Below, one piece after another: positions 8,719 to 17,464 of a stretch of DNA of 64,000 bases. The notes beneath the pieces are model-generated. The model was not told the origin of the DNA. It searched no databases and worked only from the letters and a program-made list of their open reading frames with translations. Source of the stretch: Arthrobacter sulfonylureivorans (GTDB taxonomy: Bacteria; Actinomycetota; Actinomycetes; Actinomycetales; Micrococcaceae). Each line of letters starts with the position of its first letter. The stretch's first letter is position 1. Location of the stretch: contig RJAE01000003.1 in the NCBI GenBank assembly GCA_004000035.1, forward strand, positions 248,001-312,000, read 5' to 3'. A program made the position numbers and the translations under genes.

Positions 8719-9867
8719 CTACCGCGTGAGTTGGCGGGAGATCAGCAGTCGCTGGATCTGGTTGGTGCCTTCAAAGATCTGCATCACCTTCGCCTCGCGC
8801 ATGTACCGTTCGGCCGGGAAGTCACGGGTGTAGCCGGCCCCGCCCAGCACCTGCACCGCGTTGGTGGTCACGCTCATGGCGTTGTCGGTCGCCACCAGTT
8901 TGGCGATGGAGGCCTCCCGGCCGTACGGCAGGCCGGCGTCCTTCAACCGGGCGGCGGACAGATACACAGCACGCGCGGTCTCCGTTTCCACGGCCATGTC
9001 GGCCAGCAGGAAGGCCAGTCCCTCGTGCTCGATCAGCCGCTTGCCGAAGGCTTCCCGTTCGTTGGCGTAGGACGCCGCCAGGTCCAGCGCTGCCTGCGCC
9101 AACCCGGTGGCCACGGCGGCAATGCCCAGTCGGCCGGAATCGAGCGCAGCGAAAGCAATGGCCAGTCCCTGGCCCTCCTCGCCGATCATCCGGTCGGCGG
9201 CAACATGCACGTCGTCGAAATGCATGGTGGCCGTGGTGGAGCCGGTCAGCCCCATCTTGTGTTCCGGCGGCGCGGCAGTCAGCCCGGCGGCGTCGGCCGG
9301 CACCAGGAAGCAGGAGACCCCGCGCCGCGGATCGTCGGAAGTCCTGGCCATGACCGTATAGAAGTCGGCCTGGCCGGCATGGGTGGTCCAGGCCTTCGCG
9401 CCCCGGATCAGGTAACCGTCGCCATGCCGCACGGCCCGGGTCCGCATCGCCGCCGGATCGGAGCCGGCGTGCGCTTCGGACAGACAGTAGGCGCCCAGGG
9501 TGTCGCCCGAGAGCATGTCCGGCAGCCAGGTCTTGCGCTGCGTATCGCTGCCGAAGTGCACCAGCGGGAAGCAGGAGAGGGCGTGCACGCTGACGCCCAC
9601 GGCCACACTGCTCCAGGCCGCGCCGAGTTCCTCGAGGACCTGCAGATAGACCTCGGCCGGCTGGCTGCCTCCGCCGAACTCTTCGGGATACGGCAGGCTG
9701 AGCAGCCCGGCTTCCCCCAGCGTCCGGAAGACCTCGCGCGGAAACCGTTCGGCCTCTTCGGCAGCGGCAGCCTGCGGCATCAATTCGCGGGCGGCGATGT
9801 CCCGCACCAGCCCAAGCAGTTCCTGCGCTTCCTCCGTCGGCAACAACCGCTGCACAACCATCGTCAC
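8719..9867 (-). CDS. Acyl-CoA dehydrogenase
   Basis: A 382-residue flavoenzyme that introduces a 2,3 double bond in an acyl-CoA and passes electrons to ETF. All three domains are present. The FAD-binding middle domain has CLSEAHAGSD and WTTHAGQADFY. The C-terminal helical domain carries DFPAERYMREAKVMQIFEGTNQIQRLL, whose Glu (about residue 368) is the position of the catalytic base in short- and medium-chain members. It is monocistronic here and convergent with hrpB. Chain-length specificity cannot be read from the sequence. Confidence 0.92.
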   Translation of the reverse strand: MTMVVQRLLPTEEAQELLGLVRDIAARELMPQAAAAEEAERFPREVFRTLGEAGLLSLPYPEEFGGGSQPAEVYLQVLEELGAAWSSVAVGVSVHALSCFPLVHFGSDTQRKTWLPDMLSGDTLGAYCLSEAHAGSDPAAMRTRAVRHGDGYLIRGAKAWTTHAGQADFYTVMARTSDDPRRGVSCFLVPADAAGLTAAPPEHKMGLTGSTTATMHFDDVHVAADRMIGEEGQGLAIAFAALDSGRLGIAAVATGLAQAALDLAASYANEREAFGKRLIEHEGLAFLLADMAVETETARAVYLSAARLKDAGLPYGREASIAKLVATDNAMSVTTNAVQVLGGAGYTRDFPAERYMREAKVMQIFEGTNQIQRLLISRQLTR

Positions 9868-10142
9868 TCACCCCTCCGGCTGCCGGCCTGGGTGCGGGCC
9901 GGCTTCAGGACGTCCGCAGCACCGGCGGGTTCGCCGCCGTGCCACCGAGCATCCGCATGTCATTGCGTGGGTCAACTACAACACGGGGCCTGTGCAGGGA
10001 CAAGCACGTGCGCATCACGATGTTGGCTGCGGTGCCCACTCCGCTGACGCAGTGCAGGGTTCCGGGTGATTTGACCAGTGACCGCGGCCTCCCGCTGGCG
10101 TAGTCTGGGACCGAGCCCTTCAGCATCGGAAGGTGATGTGTC

Positions 10143-11240
10143 ATGGCCCGGACTTGGAAGCGGTGGCTGCCCGCCGCCGTCGTGCCTGCCGTGATAGCCG
10201 GCGGTGTGCTGACCGGTTCGCTGCAGGCCAACGCCGCGGCCGATTTGCCGGACAAAACACCGCAGCAGTTGCTGGAAATGGCGGCGGGCAGCGACGTCCG
10301 TGAGCTGTCCGGGACCGTGGAGCAGGATTCCGCGCTGGGGCTTCCCGAACTGCCCCAAGACAAGCCCGCGGGCGAGGGCGGGCAGGTGGCCGACGCGCTC
10401 GCGCTGCTCACCGGCTCCCACGCCGCCCGCGTCTACCTGGACGGCCCGGACCGGGCCCGGCTGCAGCTATTCGACCGCTTTGCCGAGCGCGACCTGATCC
10501 GCAACGGCGCCGAGGCGTGGTTCTACAGCTCCAAGAAGAACGAGGCTGTCCACCTGACCCTGCCTGCCGGCAAGGGTGACTCGTCCGACGGCGGTGCTTC
10601 GCCACAGGCCGAGGCGTATACGCCGCAGCGGCTCGCCGAGCACCTGCTGCAGAGCATCACCCCGGAATCCAAGGTGTCCGTCGGCGACGACACTTCGGTC
10701 GCCGGCCGCAGTGCATACCAGTTGGTGGTCGAGCCCAACAGCACCGAAACGCTGGTGGGTTCCATGGTTGTGGCCATCGATGCCGAGACCGGCCTGCCGC
10801 TGAACGTCCAAATACAGGCGCGCGGACAGCAGGAGCCGGCGTTCCAGTTGGGCTACACCAAGCTGAGCCTTGGGGCACCGGACGCCGGGCTGTTCGACTT
10901 CACCCCGCCGGCCGGCGCAACCGTGACTGAGCACGCCGTGCCGCAGCACAGCCCGAAGGCTGAGAAGCCACAGCTCAAGGGCAACAACGACGGCGGTGCA
11001 GGCGTTCGGGATCAGGTCACCAAACATGGCTCCGGCTGGGAGACCGTCACGGAAGTTCCCGCGGCGGCTCTGCCGGACGGCTGGGCGGATTCTCCGCTGC
11101 TGGGCCAGGCCACCGAAGCCGTGGACGGCGGCAGGCTGATCTCCACGTCACTGGTCAACGTCTACCTGACCGATGACGGCCGCGTGTTCGCCGGCTCCGT
11201 TCCGCTGGGGCAGCTGCAGGCAGCCGCGGAGGGCCGGTGA
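10143..11240 (+). CDS. Secreted LolA/DUF2092-like lipoprotein-carrier-fold protein
   Basis: A 365-residue exported protein with an N-terminal signal (basic MARTWKRW, hydrophobic core, LQANAAA near residue 32). The mature part resembles the LolA/LppX half-barrel fold (VYLDGPDRARLQLFD, AEAWFYSSKKNEAVHL, then AYQLVVEPN and TGLPLNVQIQ). Its stop overlaps the GTG of the following ABC ATPase as GTGA, and the permease follows, so it probably works with that exporter at the membrane surface. A -35/-10-like pair (GTGACC at 10078, TAGTCT at 10101, 17-base spacer) lies upstream. The ligand is unknown; it is not an outer-membrane system in a Gram-positive. Confidence 0.8.
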   Translation: MARTWKRWLPAAVVPAVIAGGVLTGSLQANAAADLPDKTPQQLLEMAAGSDVRELSGTVEQDSALGLPELPQDKPAGEGGQVADALALLTGSHAARVYLDGPDRARLQLFDRFAERDLIRNGAEAWFYSSKKNEAVHLTLPAGKGDSSDGGASPQAEAYTPQRLAEHLLQSITPESKVSVGDDTSVAGRSAYQLVVEPNSTETLVGSMVVAIDAETGLPLNVQIQARGQQEPAFQLGYTKLSLGAPDAGLFDFTPPAGATVTEHAVPQHSPKAEKPQLKGNNDGGAGVRDQVTKHGSGWETVTEVPAAALPDGWADSPLLGQATEAVDGGRLISTSLVNVYLTDDGRVFAGSVPLGQLQAAAEGR

Positions 11241-12202
11241 ACGGCAGCGGCACTTCCGCCGCGCTGGCCATCGAAACCTCCGGACTGACCAAACGCTTCG
11301 GCCGGCAGACGGCAGTGGGCTCCCTTGACCTGGCCGTCCCGCACGGCTCGGTCTTCGGCTTCCTGGGCCCGAACGGCTCCGGGAAAACCACCACCATCCG
11401 GGTGATGCTCGGGCTGGCCGGCGCCAGCAGCGGGAGGGTCCGGATCTTCGGCCAGGAGATGCCCGGGCACTTGCGGAGTGTGCTTCCGCAGGTCGGGGCA
11501 CTGATCGAGGGCCCGGCGTTCTACCCGTTCCTTTCCGGCGCTTCGAACCTGCACCGGCTGGACACGGCCGACCGGCACGCCCCGGCTGCCACCCGCCGCC
11601 GCCGGGTCGGCGAGGCGCTGGAGCGGGTCGGGCTGACGCACGCGGCCAACAAGAAGGTGCGGGCGTATTCGCTGGGCATGAAGCAGCGGCTGGGCATCGC
11701 CAACGCGTTGCTGATGCCGCGCCAACTGCTGGTGCTGGACGAACCGACCAACGGGCTGGATCCGCAGGGCACCCGCGAGGTCCGCAGCCTGGTGCGCTCG
11801 CTGGCCGGCGAAGGAACCACGGTGTTCGTTTCCAGCCACCTGCTCTCCGAGGTGGAACAGATCTGCAGCCACGCCGCCGTGATGAGCGCCGGCAAGCTGG
11901 TGGCTCAGGGGACCTTGGACGAACTGCGCCGCGTAGGCCTGACCCACCTGAGCATCCAGACCCCCGACGCCGAAGCAGCCTGGGGTGTGTTGCGCCGGCT
12001 CGGCTTGGAACCCGATGGCTCGGAGGCGGCATTCGACGGGCAGGTCAGCACTCCGATGAACCGGCCAGAGCTGCTGCCCGAGGACATCGCCGCCGCGCTG
12101 GTGGCGGACGGAGTGCGGCTCCGCGGGTTCGTGGTGGAGGCGGGCAGCCTGGAGGACCGCTACGTGGAGCTGACGGGGGAGGGGTTCGACGTTGTCCAGT
12201 GA
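11237..12202 (+). CDS. ABC exporter ATP-binding protein
   Basis: A 321-residue ATPase of the DRA/Nod/CcmA type. Walker A (GPNGSGKTT) is near residue 45, the signature is the variant YSLGMKQRLGIA (about 146) and Walker B is LLVLDEPTNGLDP. The extra C-terminal domain (about 215-320) is typical of bacitracin/daunorubicin-like exporters. It overlaps the LolA-like gene by 4 bases and the permease by 11 bases, so the three genes form one tightly coupled operon. The substrate is unknown. Confidence 0.9.
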   Translation: MNGSGTSAALAIETSGLTKRFGRQTAVGSLDLAVPHGSVFGFLGPNGSGKTTTIRVMLGLAGASSGRVRIFGQEMPGHLRSVLPQVGALIEGPAFYPFLSGASNLHRLDTADRHAPAATRRRRVGEALERVGLTHAANKKVRAYSLGMKQRLGIANALLMPRQLLVLDEPTNGLDPQGTREVRSLVRSLAGEGTTVFVSSHLLSEVEQICSHAAVMSAGKLVAQGTLDELRRVGLTHLSIQTPDAEAAWGVLRRLGLEPDGSEAAFDGQVSTPMNRPELLPEDIAAALVADGVRLRGFVVEAGSLEDRYVELTGEGFDVVQ

Positions 12203-13145
12203 CGCGCAGCCTGTTCCCGCCGAGGCCGATCGCCAGAGTCCCGAGTCCGTGGACCGTCCCGTGGACCGCCCTGTTGCCGGTCCGGCCGGCCGCTTGGCCC
12301 CGGCCACGCCTGAGAACAACCGGCCGTCCGCCGGCTGGGCGCTCTTCGGCTCCGAACTCAGCGTGCTGTTCCGGCGGCTTCGGACCTGGGCCATGCTGCT
12401 GGCCCTGGCCGCCGTTCCGGTGCTCATCGCCGTGGTTGTCCGGCTGGCCGCCGACGAAGGAGGCCCCGGCGGCGGCCCGCCGTTCCTGAACCAGATCACG
12501 CAGAATGGCTTGTTCGTCGCGCTGACCGGCTTGGTGGTTTCCATCCCGTTGTTCCTGCCCCTGACCATCAGCGTGGTGGCCGGCGATACCATCGCCGGCG
12601 AGGCCGGCCACGGCACGCTGCGCTATCTGCTCACCGCCCCGGCCGGCCGGCTGCGGCTGCTGGCGGTCAAGTACGGTGCGGCCGTCGTCTTCTGCGTCGC
12701 GGCGGCGCTCGCCATCGTCGTGGCCGGCGCGGTCATCGGTACCATCCTCTTCGGCACCGGGCCGGTGACCCTGCTCTCCGGCGACACCATCGGCGTCGGC
12801 GAATCCCTGGTCCGGCTGCTGCTGGTTGCCGCCTACGTCGCCCTGTCGCTGGCCGGTCTGGCCGCCATCGGCCTCTTCATCTCCACCCTTACCGAAGTCC
12901 CCGTCGGGGCGATGGCAACGACGGCGGTGCTCGCCGTCGTCACCCAGATCGTCGGCGCCCTGCCGCAGCTCGAATGGCTGCACCCGTGGCTGTTCACCCA
13001 CTACTGGCTCAGTTTTGCCGACCTGCTCCGCCAGCCCATCTCCTGGGACGCGTTCGGCGCCAACGCCCTCCTGCAGGGCGGCTACATCGCCGTCTTCTGC
13101 GCCCTCGCCTACAGCCGCTTCAGCACCAAAGACGTGCTGTCCTGA
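12192..13145 (+). CDS. ABC-2 type exporter permease
   Basis: A 317-residue membrane protein with a hydrophilic Pro-rich N-terminus of about 50 residues and six predicted helices (around 65-85, 107-130, 160-190, 205-235, 240-260 and 290-308). It shows the ABC2_membrane_5-like GDTIAGEAGHGTLRYLLTAP motif that contacts the ATPase. A TTG start at 12192 is inferred: GGGGGAGGGG lies 8 to 9 bases upstream and the gene overlaps the ATPase stop. It completes the LolA-like/ATPase/permease operon. Confidence 0.88.
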   Translation: MSSDAQPVPAEADRQSPESVDRPVDRPVAGPAGRLAPATPENNRPSAGWALFGSELSVLFRRLRTWAMLLALAAVPVLIAVVVRLAADEGGPGGGPPFLNQITQNGLFVALTGLVVSIPLFLPLTISVVAGDTIAGEAGHGTLRYLLTAPAGRLRLLAVKYGAAVVFCVAAALAIVVAGAVIGTILFGTGPVTLLSGDTIGVGESLVRLLLVAAYVALSLAGLAAIGLFISTLTEVPVGAMATTAVLAVVTQIVGALPQLEWLHPWLFTHYWLSFADLLRQPISWDAFGANALLQGGYIAVFCALAYSRFSTKDVLS

Positions 13146-13176
13146 GAGGTTTCCTATCGTTTGAGGCGCTGGCGGA

Positions 13177-15276
13177 TCAATTCGAGACGTTGGTGATACT
13201 AGGAGCAAGATTTGCGATCCAAGCGTTCACTGCGTCCACAACCTCTTCACTATGGATTACTTTGTTTCGATTGATCGTGGGAGCGTTAGCATAACCGCTA
13301 ATATGTGCATAAGCTGGGTGATAATCATCTTCCATTAACTCGCGCTTTAGTTGCGGATTCCATCCAGTCCGCTTTGCACAGATTAGAAGACCGCTCATGA
13401 ATGTCGCCTGATATTCAGAGAGGGAATTCTGCAGCTCCTCGATTTTCGGCAGCATATCAACGAGTTGTTGGCACGTTTCCGCGAATACACTTGCGTCTCC
13501 CGACATTGCGCCATGGACGGAGATGATACTCCAAATCAGTTCTGCGACGTCGTCGGAAAGGAAAATCTCAACATTCTTTTCTACTCGATGTTCGACGAGC
13601 CGAAGTGAAACTTCCAGCGCTTTAGAGGCTGATATCCCGCGACGCGCGTAGTCTACAGAAATAAAGTAGAGAAGTGTCAATGCGTCATCTAGGTATTGAT
13701 CATCTAACCTTTCCCTTAGCTCGGCTTGAGTGCAATAGGTTTGCGCTGCAATGCAAATCGCCTCCTCGAGCTCTAGGCATAAGTTGGGCGAGAGTTCCAA
13801 TCCTGCCACAGATGATTGAATTCCACTTCCAGAAATGGTTAGACCTGGAAAAAACAGTTGCAAGCTTTGATGTGCTACCGAGTGTCCACCTACCGGCATT
13901 TGCTTTTCTATCGCAGTACACAAAGTAAAGATTGACATTAAAAAGTGCTTGCGATCATGTTTCGATTCAAGCGCAAGTATGTTCGAGATAGTATTCATGT
14001 GTCGCGCTAGACAGTGGGTGGCAATCGGTGCTTGGGAATGGAGAGCAGCGCGGAGAAAGTGGGCTTCCAAGGCTTGGTGCCACACTCTGGCAGCGATGGT
14101 CGCACCCGATTTCAGAGAAGCAACGAAGAGTTTGGACTCAGCGTTCACGATCGCGCTGGGCAACTGCGACCAGTCTTCGCTGAAAGATGCTTCAAGTGAT
14201 TCATTGAGGACCGGTCGGAGGCGCTGGTGAAGGACGGAAAATTGGGGATCAGTTGCCTCCGGCACGTCGAGCTGATGAAGACGGTCGGTACAATAAACGG
14301 CGCTTGCTTCTGCCTCACCGCGTCGGCTCAATCCCTCGTCGACTATGTGTCGATAAGTAGAAGCAAGAGTGTTCACAGGGCCGTCGAACGTCCCGATGCG
14401 ACCATCATGTGAGCGTGCAAAGCGCGCGAACATGCGGATCATTGAATCAAAGTAGATGGGGACAATCTGATCATGACCTGCAGCTTGCGCTGCATGGATC
14501 CCGGAACGCGCTTGCCTCAGCATGCCATTCAAGACACCGACGATGTCATCTTCCAGCAGTAATCCCAGTGAATCGCGCGTCCTAAGAGATTTCGGAAGTT
14601 GATGCTTAAACGCCGAAAGGTAGAAACGTTCCCCGGCTGCAGCTGACCGTTCTAAGTGTGCGGCCTGGCGCTGAGCAATGGATAGCAAATCAGCATTGAG
14701 CAGGAGGAGCTTTGAGACCAGCCAGGCAGCTGACAGTCCGGCACAAGCCAATAGGGCGGTTCCGGTAGCGGCGGTTGCATCTGGGTGTGCCGCGGCAATC
14801 ATGAAGAGAACCACAGTCAAGGCAACAAGCGCTGCTCCCAAGGCCCATGGGTAATTCTTATTGTTAACAGAAGCCGTGAAGCCGGGTGAAATGGATGCTG
14901 CGAGGGAGTGCGGAAGGGAAATGCTCGACACGACAATTGTTGAGACTCCCAAGGCGGTAGCGGCTGCGAGCGTAATCTCGAAGGCAGAGCGTTCTGACGC
15001 GTCACCGTAAGAGCCAAGGATCAGGAAAATCCCTCCTGAGGTGACCAGCAGTGCAGTTAACAGGCCAAGCAGCCACGTCGACCAGCGGGAAGAGGCTCGC
15101 AAATGAAGTGTGCTCAGCCAAGCGAGCCAGAACCTTCGAGGCCGTACCTGTATAGCAATAGCCTGCTTGGTTTCAGTGCGTATTGCTTCTAATGCCCGAC
15201 CAAAGATCGGGTCCATTTCCCGCCTTCTACGCACGCCAGGTTTGCTCGCCTTGGAATTATCGTAGCTCGCCCTCAC
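13177..15276 (-). CDS. Unknown 699-residue membrane protein coupled to an HsdR remnant
   Basis: I do not recognise this family. The N-terminal 65 residues are basic and cytoplasmic. Four hydrophobic helices follow (about 67-90, 100-125, 143-163 and 170-192), and the remaining 500 residues are a soluble, mainly helical domain without catalytic motifs that I can see. GTG at 15274-15276 overlaps the TGA of the HsdR remnant (GTGA), implying translational coupling. ATG at 15214-15216, preceded by GAAGGCGGGAA, is an alternative start 20 codons in. GC content is visibly lower than in the flanking genes. An accessory role in a former restriction or defence locus is inferred only from position. Confidence 0.75.
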   Translation of the reverse strand: MRASYDNSKASKPGVRRRREMDPIFGRALEAIRTETKQAIAIQVRPRRFWLAWLSTLHLRASSRWSTWLLGLLTALLVTSGGIFLILGSYGDASERSAFEITLAAATALGVSTIVVSSISLPHSLAASISPGFTASVNNKNYPWALGAALVALTVVLFMIAAAHPDATAATGTALLACAGLSAAWLVSKLLLLNADLLSIAQRQAAHLERSAAAGERFYLSAFKHQLPKSLRTRDSLGLLLEDDIVGVLNGMLRQARSGIHAAQAAGHDQIVPIYFDSMIRMFARFARSHDGRIGTFDGPVNTLASTYRHIVDEGLSRRGEAEASAVYCTDRLHQLDVPEATDPQFSVLHQRLRPVLNESLEASFSEDWSQLPSAIVNAESKLFVASLKSGATIAARVWHQALEAHFLRAALHSQAPIATHCLARHMNTISNILALESKHDRKHFLMSIFTLCTAIEKQMPVGGHSVAHQSLQLFFPGLTISGSGIQSSVAGLELSPNLCLELEEAICIAAQTYCTQAELRERLDDQYLDDALTLLYFISVDYARRGISASKALEVSLRLVEHRVEKNVEIFLSDDVAELIWSIISVHGAMSGDASVFAETCQQLVDMLPKIEELQNSLSEYQATFMSGLLICAKRTGWNPQLKRELMEDDYHPAYAHISGYANAPTINRNKVIHSEEVVDAVNAWIANLAPSITNVSN

Positions 15277-15725
15277 GCATTGACCCTGACTGCTAACGAT
15301 TCCATCTGCTCGATGACCAGTTTGATGGCTTCGGGCTGTTTGTCCGGCGGGTAGTCGTTGAGAGTTGGAAGCTGTTTGACTGAAGAGCAGAGGTTGGCGC
15401 GGACAGCCGCGCGGACGCCCCAGTCGATTCGGGCATCTCGGCGCACCAGCCCCACGATTTGTCGTGAGATCTCGACGAGTATCGCTTCACGTTGGACCTC
15501 GACCGCTGAGCCGTTCAGAGCGACGGCGTCGTGGAACACTAGTTCATCCCCATTCAACGGCGGTGGGAAGAGCTTACCGCGATTAATTTCGGCGGCGACT
15601 TGCTTGAAGATTTCGACCAGCTCGGCGATAACCTCGGCCGAGGTCAGTCGTTGGTTTGTGAATTTTTTCAGCAGGGCGGTGATGCTCTCAGGAAAAGTGC
15701 GCTGCCGGATGGCGGTGTGGAGCAT
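15273..15725 (-). pseudogene. hsdR: C-terminal remnant of type I restriction subunit HsdR (DUF3387 region)
   Basis: The last 150 residues of this frame match the conserved end of HsdR proteins: LTSAEVIAELVEIFK, then GDELVFHDAVALNGSAVEV, IDWGVRAAVRANLC and the diagnostic YPPDKQPEAIKLVIEQ. The helicase and nuclease domains of a normal HsdR of about 1000 residues are absent; the frame extends upstream to 15929 with no resemblance to HsdR, so the junction lies near 15725. No hsdM or hsdS is nearby. The stop overlaps the start of the unknown membrane protein gene. It is probably a decayed gene, though a short expressed fragment cannot be excluded. Confidence 0.75.
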
Positions 15726-16026
15726 GGCGGGTGGGGATTCCTCATCTACCAGCGTTCGCGAGGGCAAGCAAACATTGGAGGGAGACAGCCGCAGTGCTGT
15801 CGCCGTTGTTTCCACCGAATCTCCTCCTAATTGAGCTGAGCACAGCCTACCCGAGCTTGCGCATTCTCCTGCCGCACTTTGATGAACCAGAGTTAACAGA
15901 GGTTTCCGCGCAGGTACGGAACAAGACATCTATTCAAAAGTTAGGCCTCGTGTGATGAAATCGGACAAATCTGCACAAGTAGGACAGACAATCTGACTCG
16001 AAAGACCAAGGCACCGCAGTTGTGAA

Positions 16027-16542
16027 ATGGTCCCGTCTTTGGAGTCGTTGGTCAGGCATCGGGATGAGGGCGGGGGGCATTTGGAGTTCCCTTCGGCGTG
16101 GAATGCCATTCTTGAAGCCCCGGAATCTTTTGGGATCGGGGAGACCTCCGGGGACGGTTACAAGACGCTGTCCGACGAGATCGAGGGCTGCGGAGCGGAG
16201 ATCGAAGCACGTGCCGAGGACCTAGCGAAAGGCGAGGGTGAGCTGAAGGAAGCGGAAGCTGCCGTTGCCAAGCGGAAGAAAGCCGTGACCGGTGCTGAGA
16301 AGGAGAAGGCCGACAACACCATCCACGACGGTCCGTGGACGGTGGGTGTCGATATCGCGGCTGGCACCTACCGAACCACGGAGGCCGTCGGCTCCACCTG
16401 CTACTGGGGCATGTACCGCAGCCAGACAAATGGCGATGACATCATCCAGAACGACATTCCCGGCGGCGGCCGGCCGACCGTAACACTGTCGAAGGGCCTG
16501 GACTTCAATACAACGCGCTGTGGAACGTGGGAGAAGCAATAA
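16027..16542 (+). CDS. Hypothetical protein: coiled coil plus C-terminal beta domain of actinobacterial surface proteins
   Basis: A 171-residue protein. Residues about 55-100 form a charged coiled coil (AEDLAKGEGELKEAEAAVAK). The C-terminal 70 residues (DGPWTVGVDIAAGTYRTTE, then CYWGMYRSQTNGDDIIQN, ending RCGTWEKQ) resemble a small repeated domain found at the C-terminus of many actinobacterial lipoproteins. Here there is no signal peptide or lipobox, so it may be truncated at its N-terminus or have a different start. There is no clear ribosome-binding site. It lies in the lower-GC island. Confidence 0.6.
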   Translation: MVPSLESLVRHRDEGGGHLEFPSAWNAILEAPESFGIGETSGDGYKTLSDEIEGCGAEIEARAEDLAKGEGELKEAEAAVAKRKKAVTGAEKEKADNTIHDGPWTVGVDIAAGTYRTTEAVGSTCYWGMYRSQTNGDDIIQNDIPGGGRPTVTLSKGLDFNTTRCGTWEKQ

Positions 16543-16643
16543 AACTCGCTACCTGTGAGTCTGCCGAAATGTCGTAAGCACATGGTTGGCTTGGTTCAAG
16601 CAGAAGCTCGGGGATTATCCCTGGCAACTACTAAGGAGACCAC

Positions 16644-17333
16644 ATGCAGTTGCCGGAAATTCTTGGACCTAACCACGAAGAAGGAGCTGCAAAAATCGTT
16701 GGTCGTTACTACAACGACCGATTCAAGTTCGCTCAGCCGCGTACCGGTAGCCGATTCGATGACTGGGCAGGCGGTGGAGACGCACTCGAGGTTCGCAACA
16801 GGATCACGGCAGATGACCTCGTCGCCGTGTCGTTCTTGTCCGTCAAAGTCCCGGGATTGGCCGCAATCGGTCTCCTCGAGACCAAGGTCGAGGAGATCAC
16901 TAAATTTCTCAGTGCGATTCCGGCTGAGCTGGATCTCGCCGATCTCGCAGGTGGAGAATTCCAGGAGATCCTAGGGAGAGGTAGTCCCGCACACGAGCTT
17001 TGGCTTTTGTTGCGAGGGTCGGATTCTGGTCGCTGGGGAATTGGACCGACCACAGCCAGCAAAATCATGGCGCGGAAGCGTCCGAAGCTCATCCCAATCT
17101 GGGATTCCGTGATTGGTCGAGTCGTTGGGGAAAAGAACGCAGACACCCAGTGGGCCGATTGGCACGCAGTCTTTTCTGATGGTTCAGGGCTACCCGAACG
17201 ACTCGACGCGATCCGTTCGATGGCGGGAGTGGGACGCGACGTGTCGCAGCTCCGCATTTTGGACGTTCTCCTGTGGATGTATGGCAAGGGGTATGCAACG
17301 CCGGGCGCAGAAGAATTGCAGCCGTCTGCCTGA
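16644..17333 (+). CDS. DUF6308-like protein
   Basis: A 229-residue soluble protein with a good ribosome-binding site (AAGGAGACCAC before ATG). The motif GRWGIGPTTASKIMARKRPKLIPIWD followed by SVIGRVVG resembles DUF6308 proteins, which are of unknown function and scattered in actinobacteria. The helix-hairpin-helix flavour of IGPTTASKIMA hints at DNA contact but this is inference. It is the last gene of the lower-GC island; 130 bases of non-coding sequence follow. Confidence 0.68.
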   Translation: MQLPEILGPNHEEGAAKIVGRYYNDRFKFAQPRTGSRFDDWAGGGDALEVRNRITADDLVAVSFLSVKVPGLAAIGLLETKVEEITKFLSAIPAELDLADLAGGEFQEILGRGSPAHELWLLLRGSDSGRWGIGPTTASKIMARKRPKLIPIWDSVIGRVVGEKNADTQWADWHAVFSDGSGLPERLDAIRSMAGVGRDVSQLRILDVLLWMYGKGYATPGAEELQPSA

Positions 17334-17464
17334 CTGGCCTACTGCCCCCGAATCTCAGGTTTCGCCCGAGACATCCGCGGAGTCGGAAAACGGCCGTTGG
17401 CGTCCTCGGACCGCGCTTGTAGGATGACGGGAACTTACCTTACGGATGGCCGGGACGGACTGAG

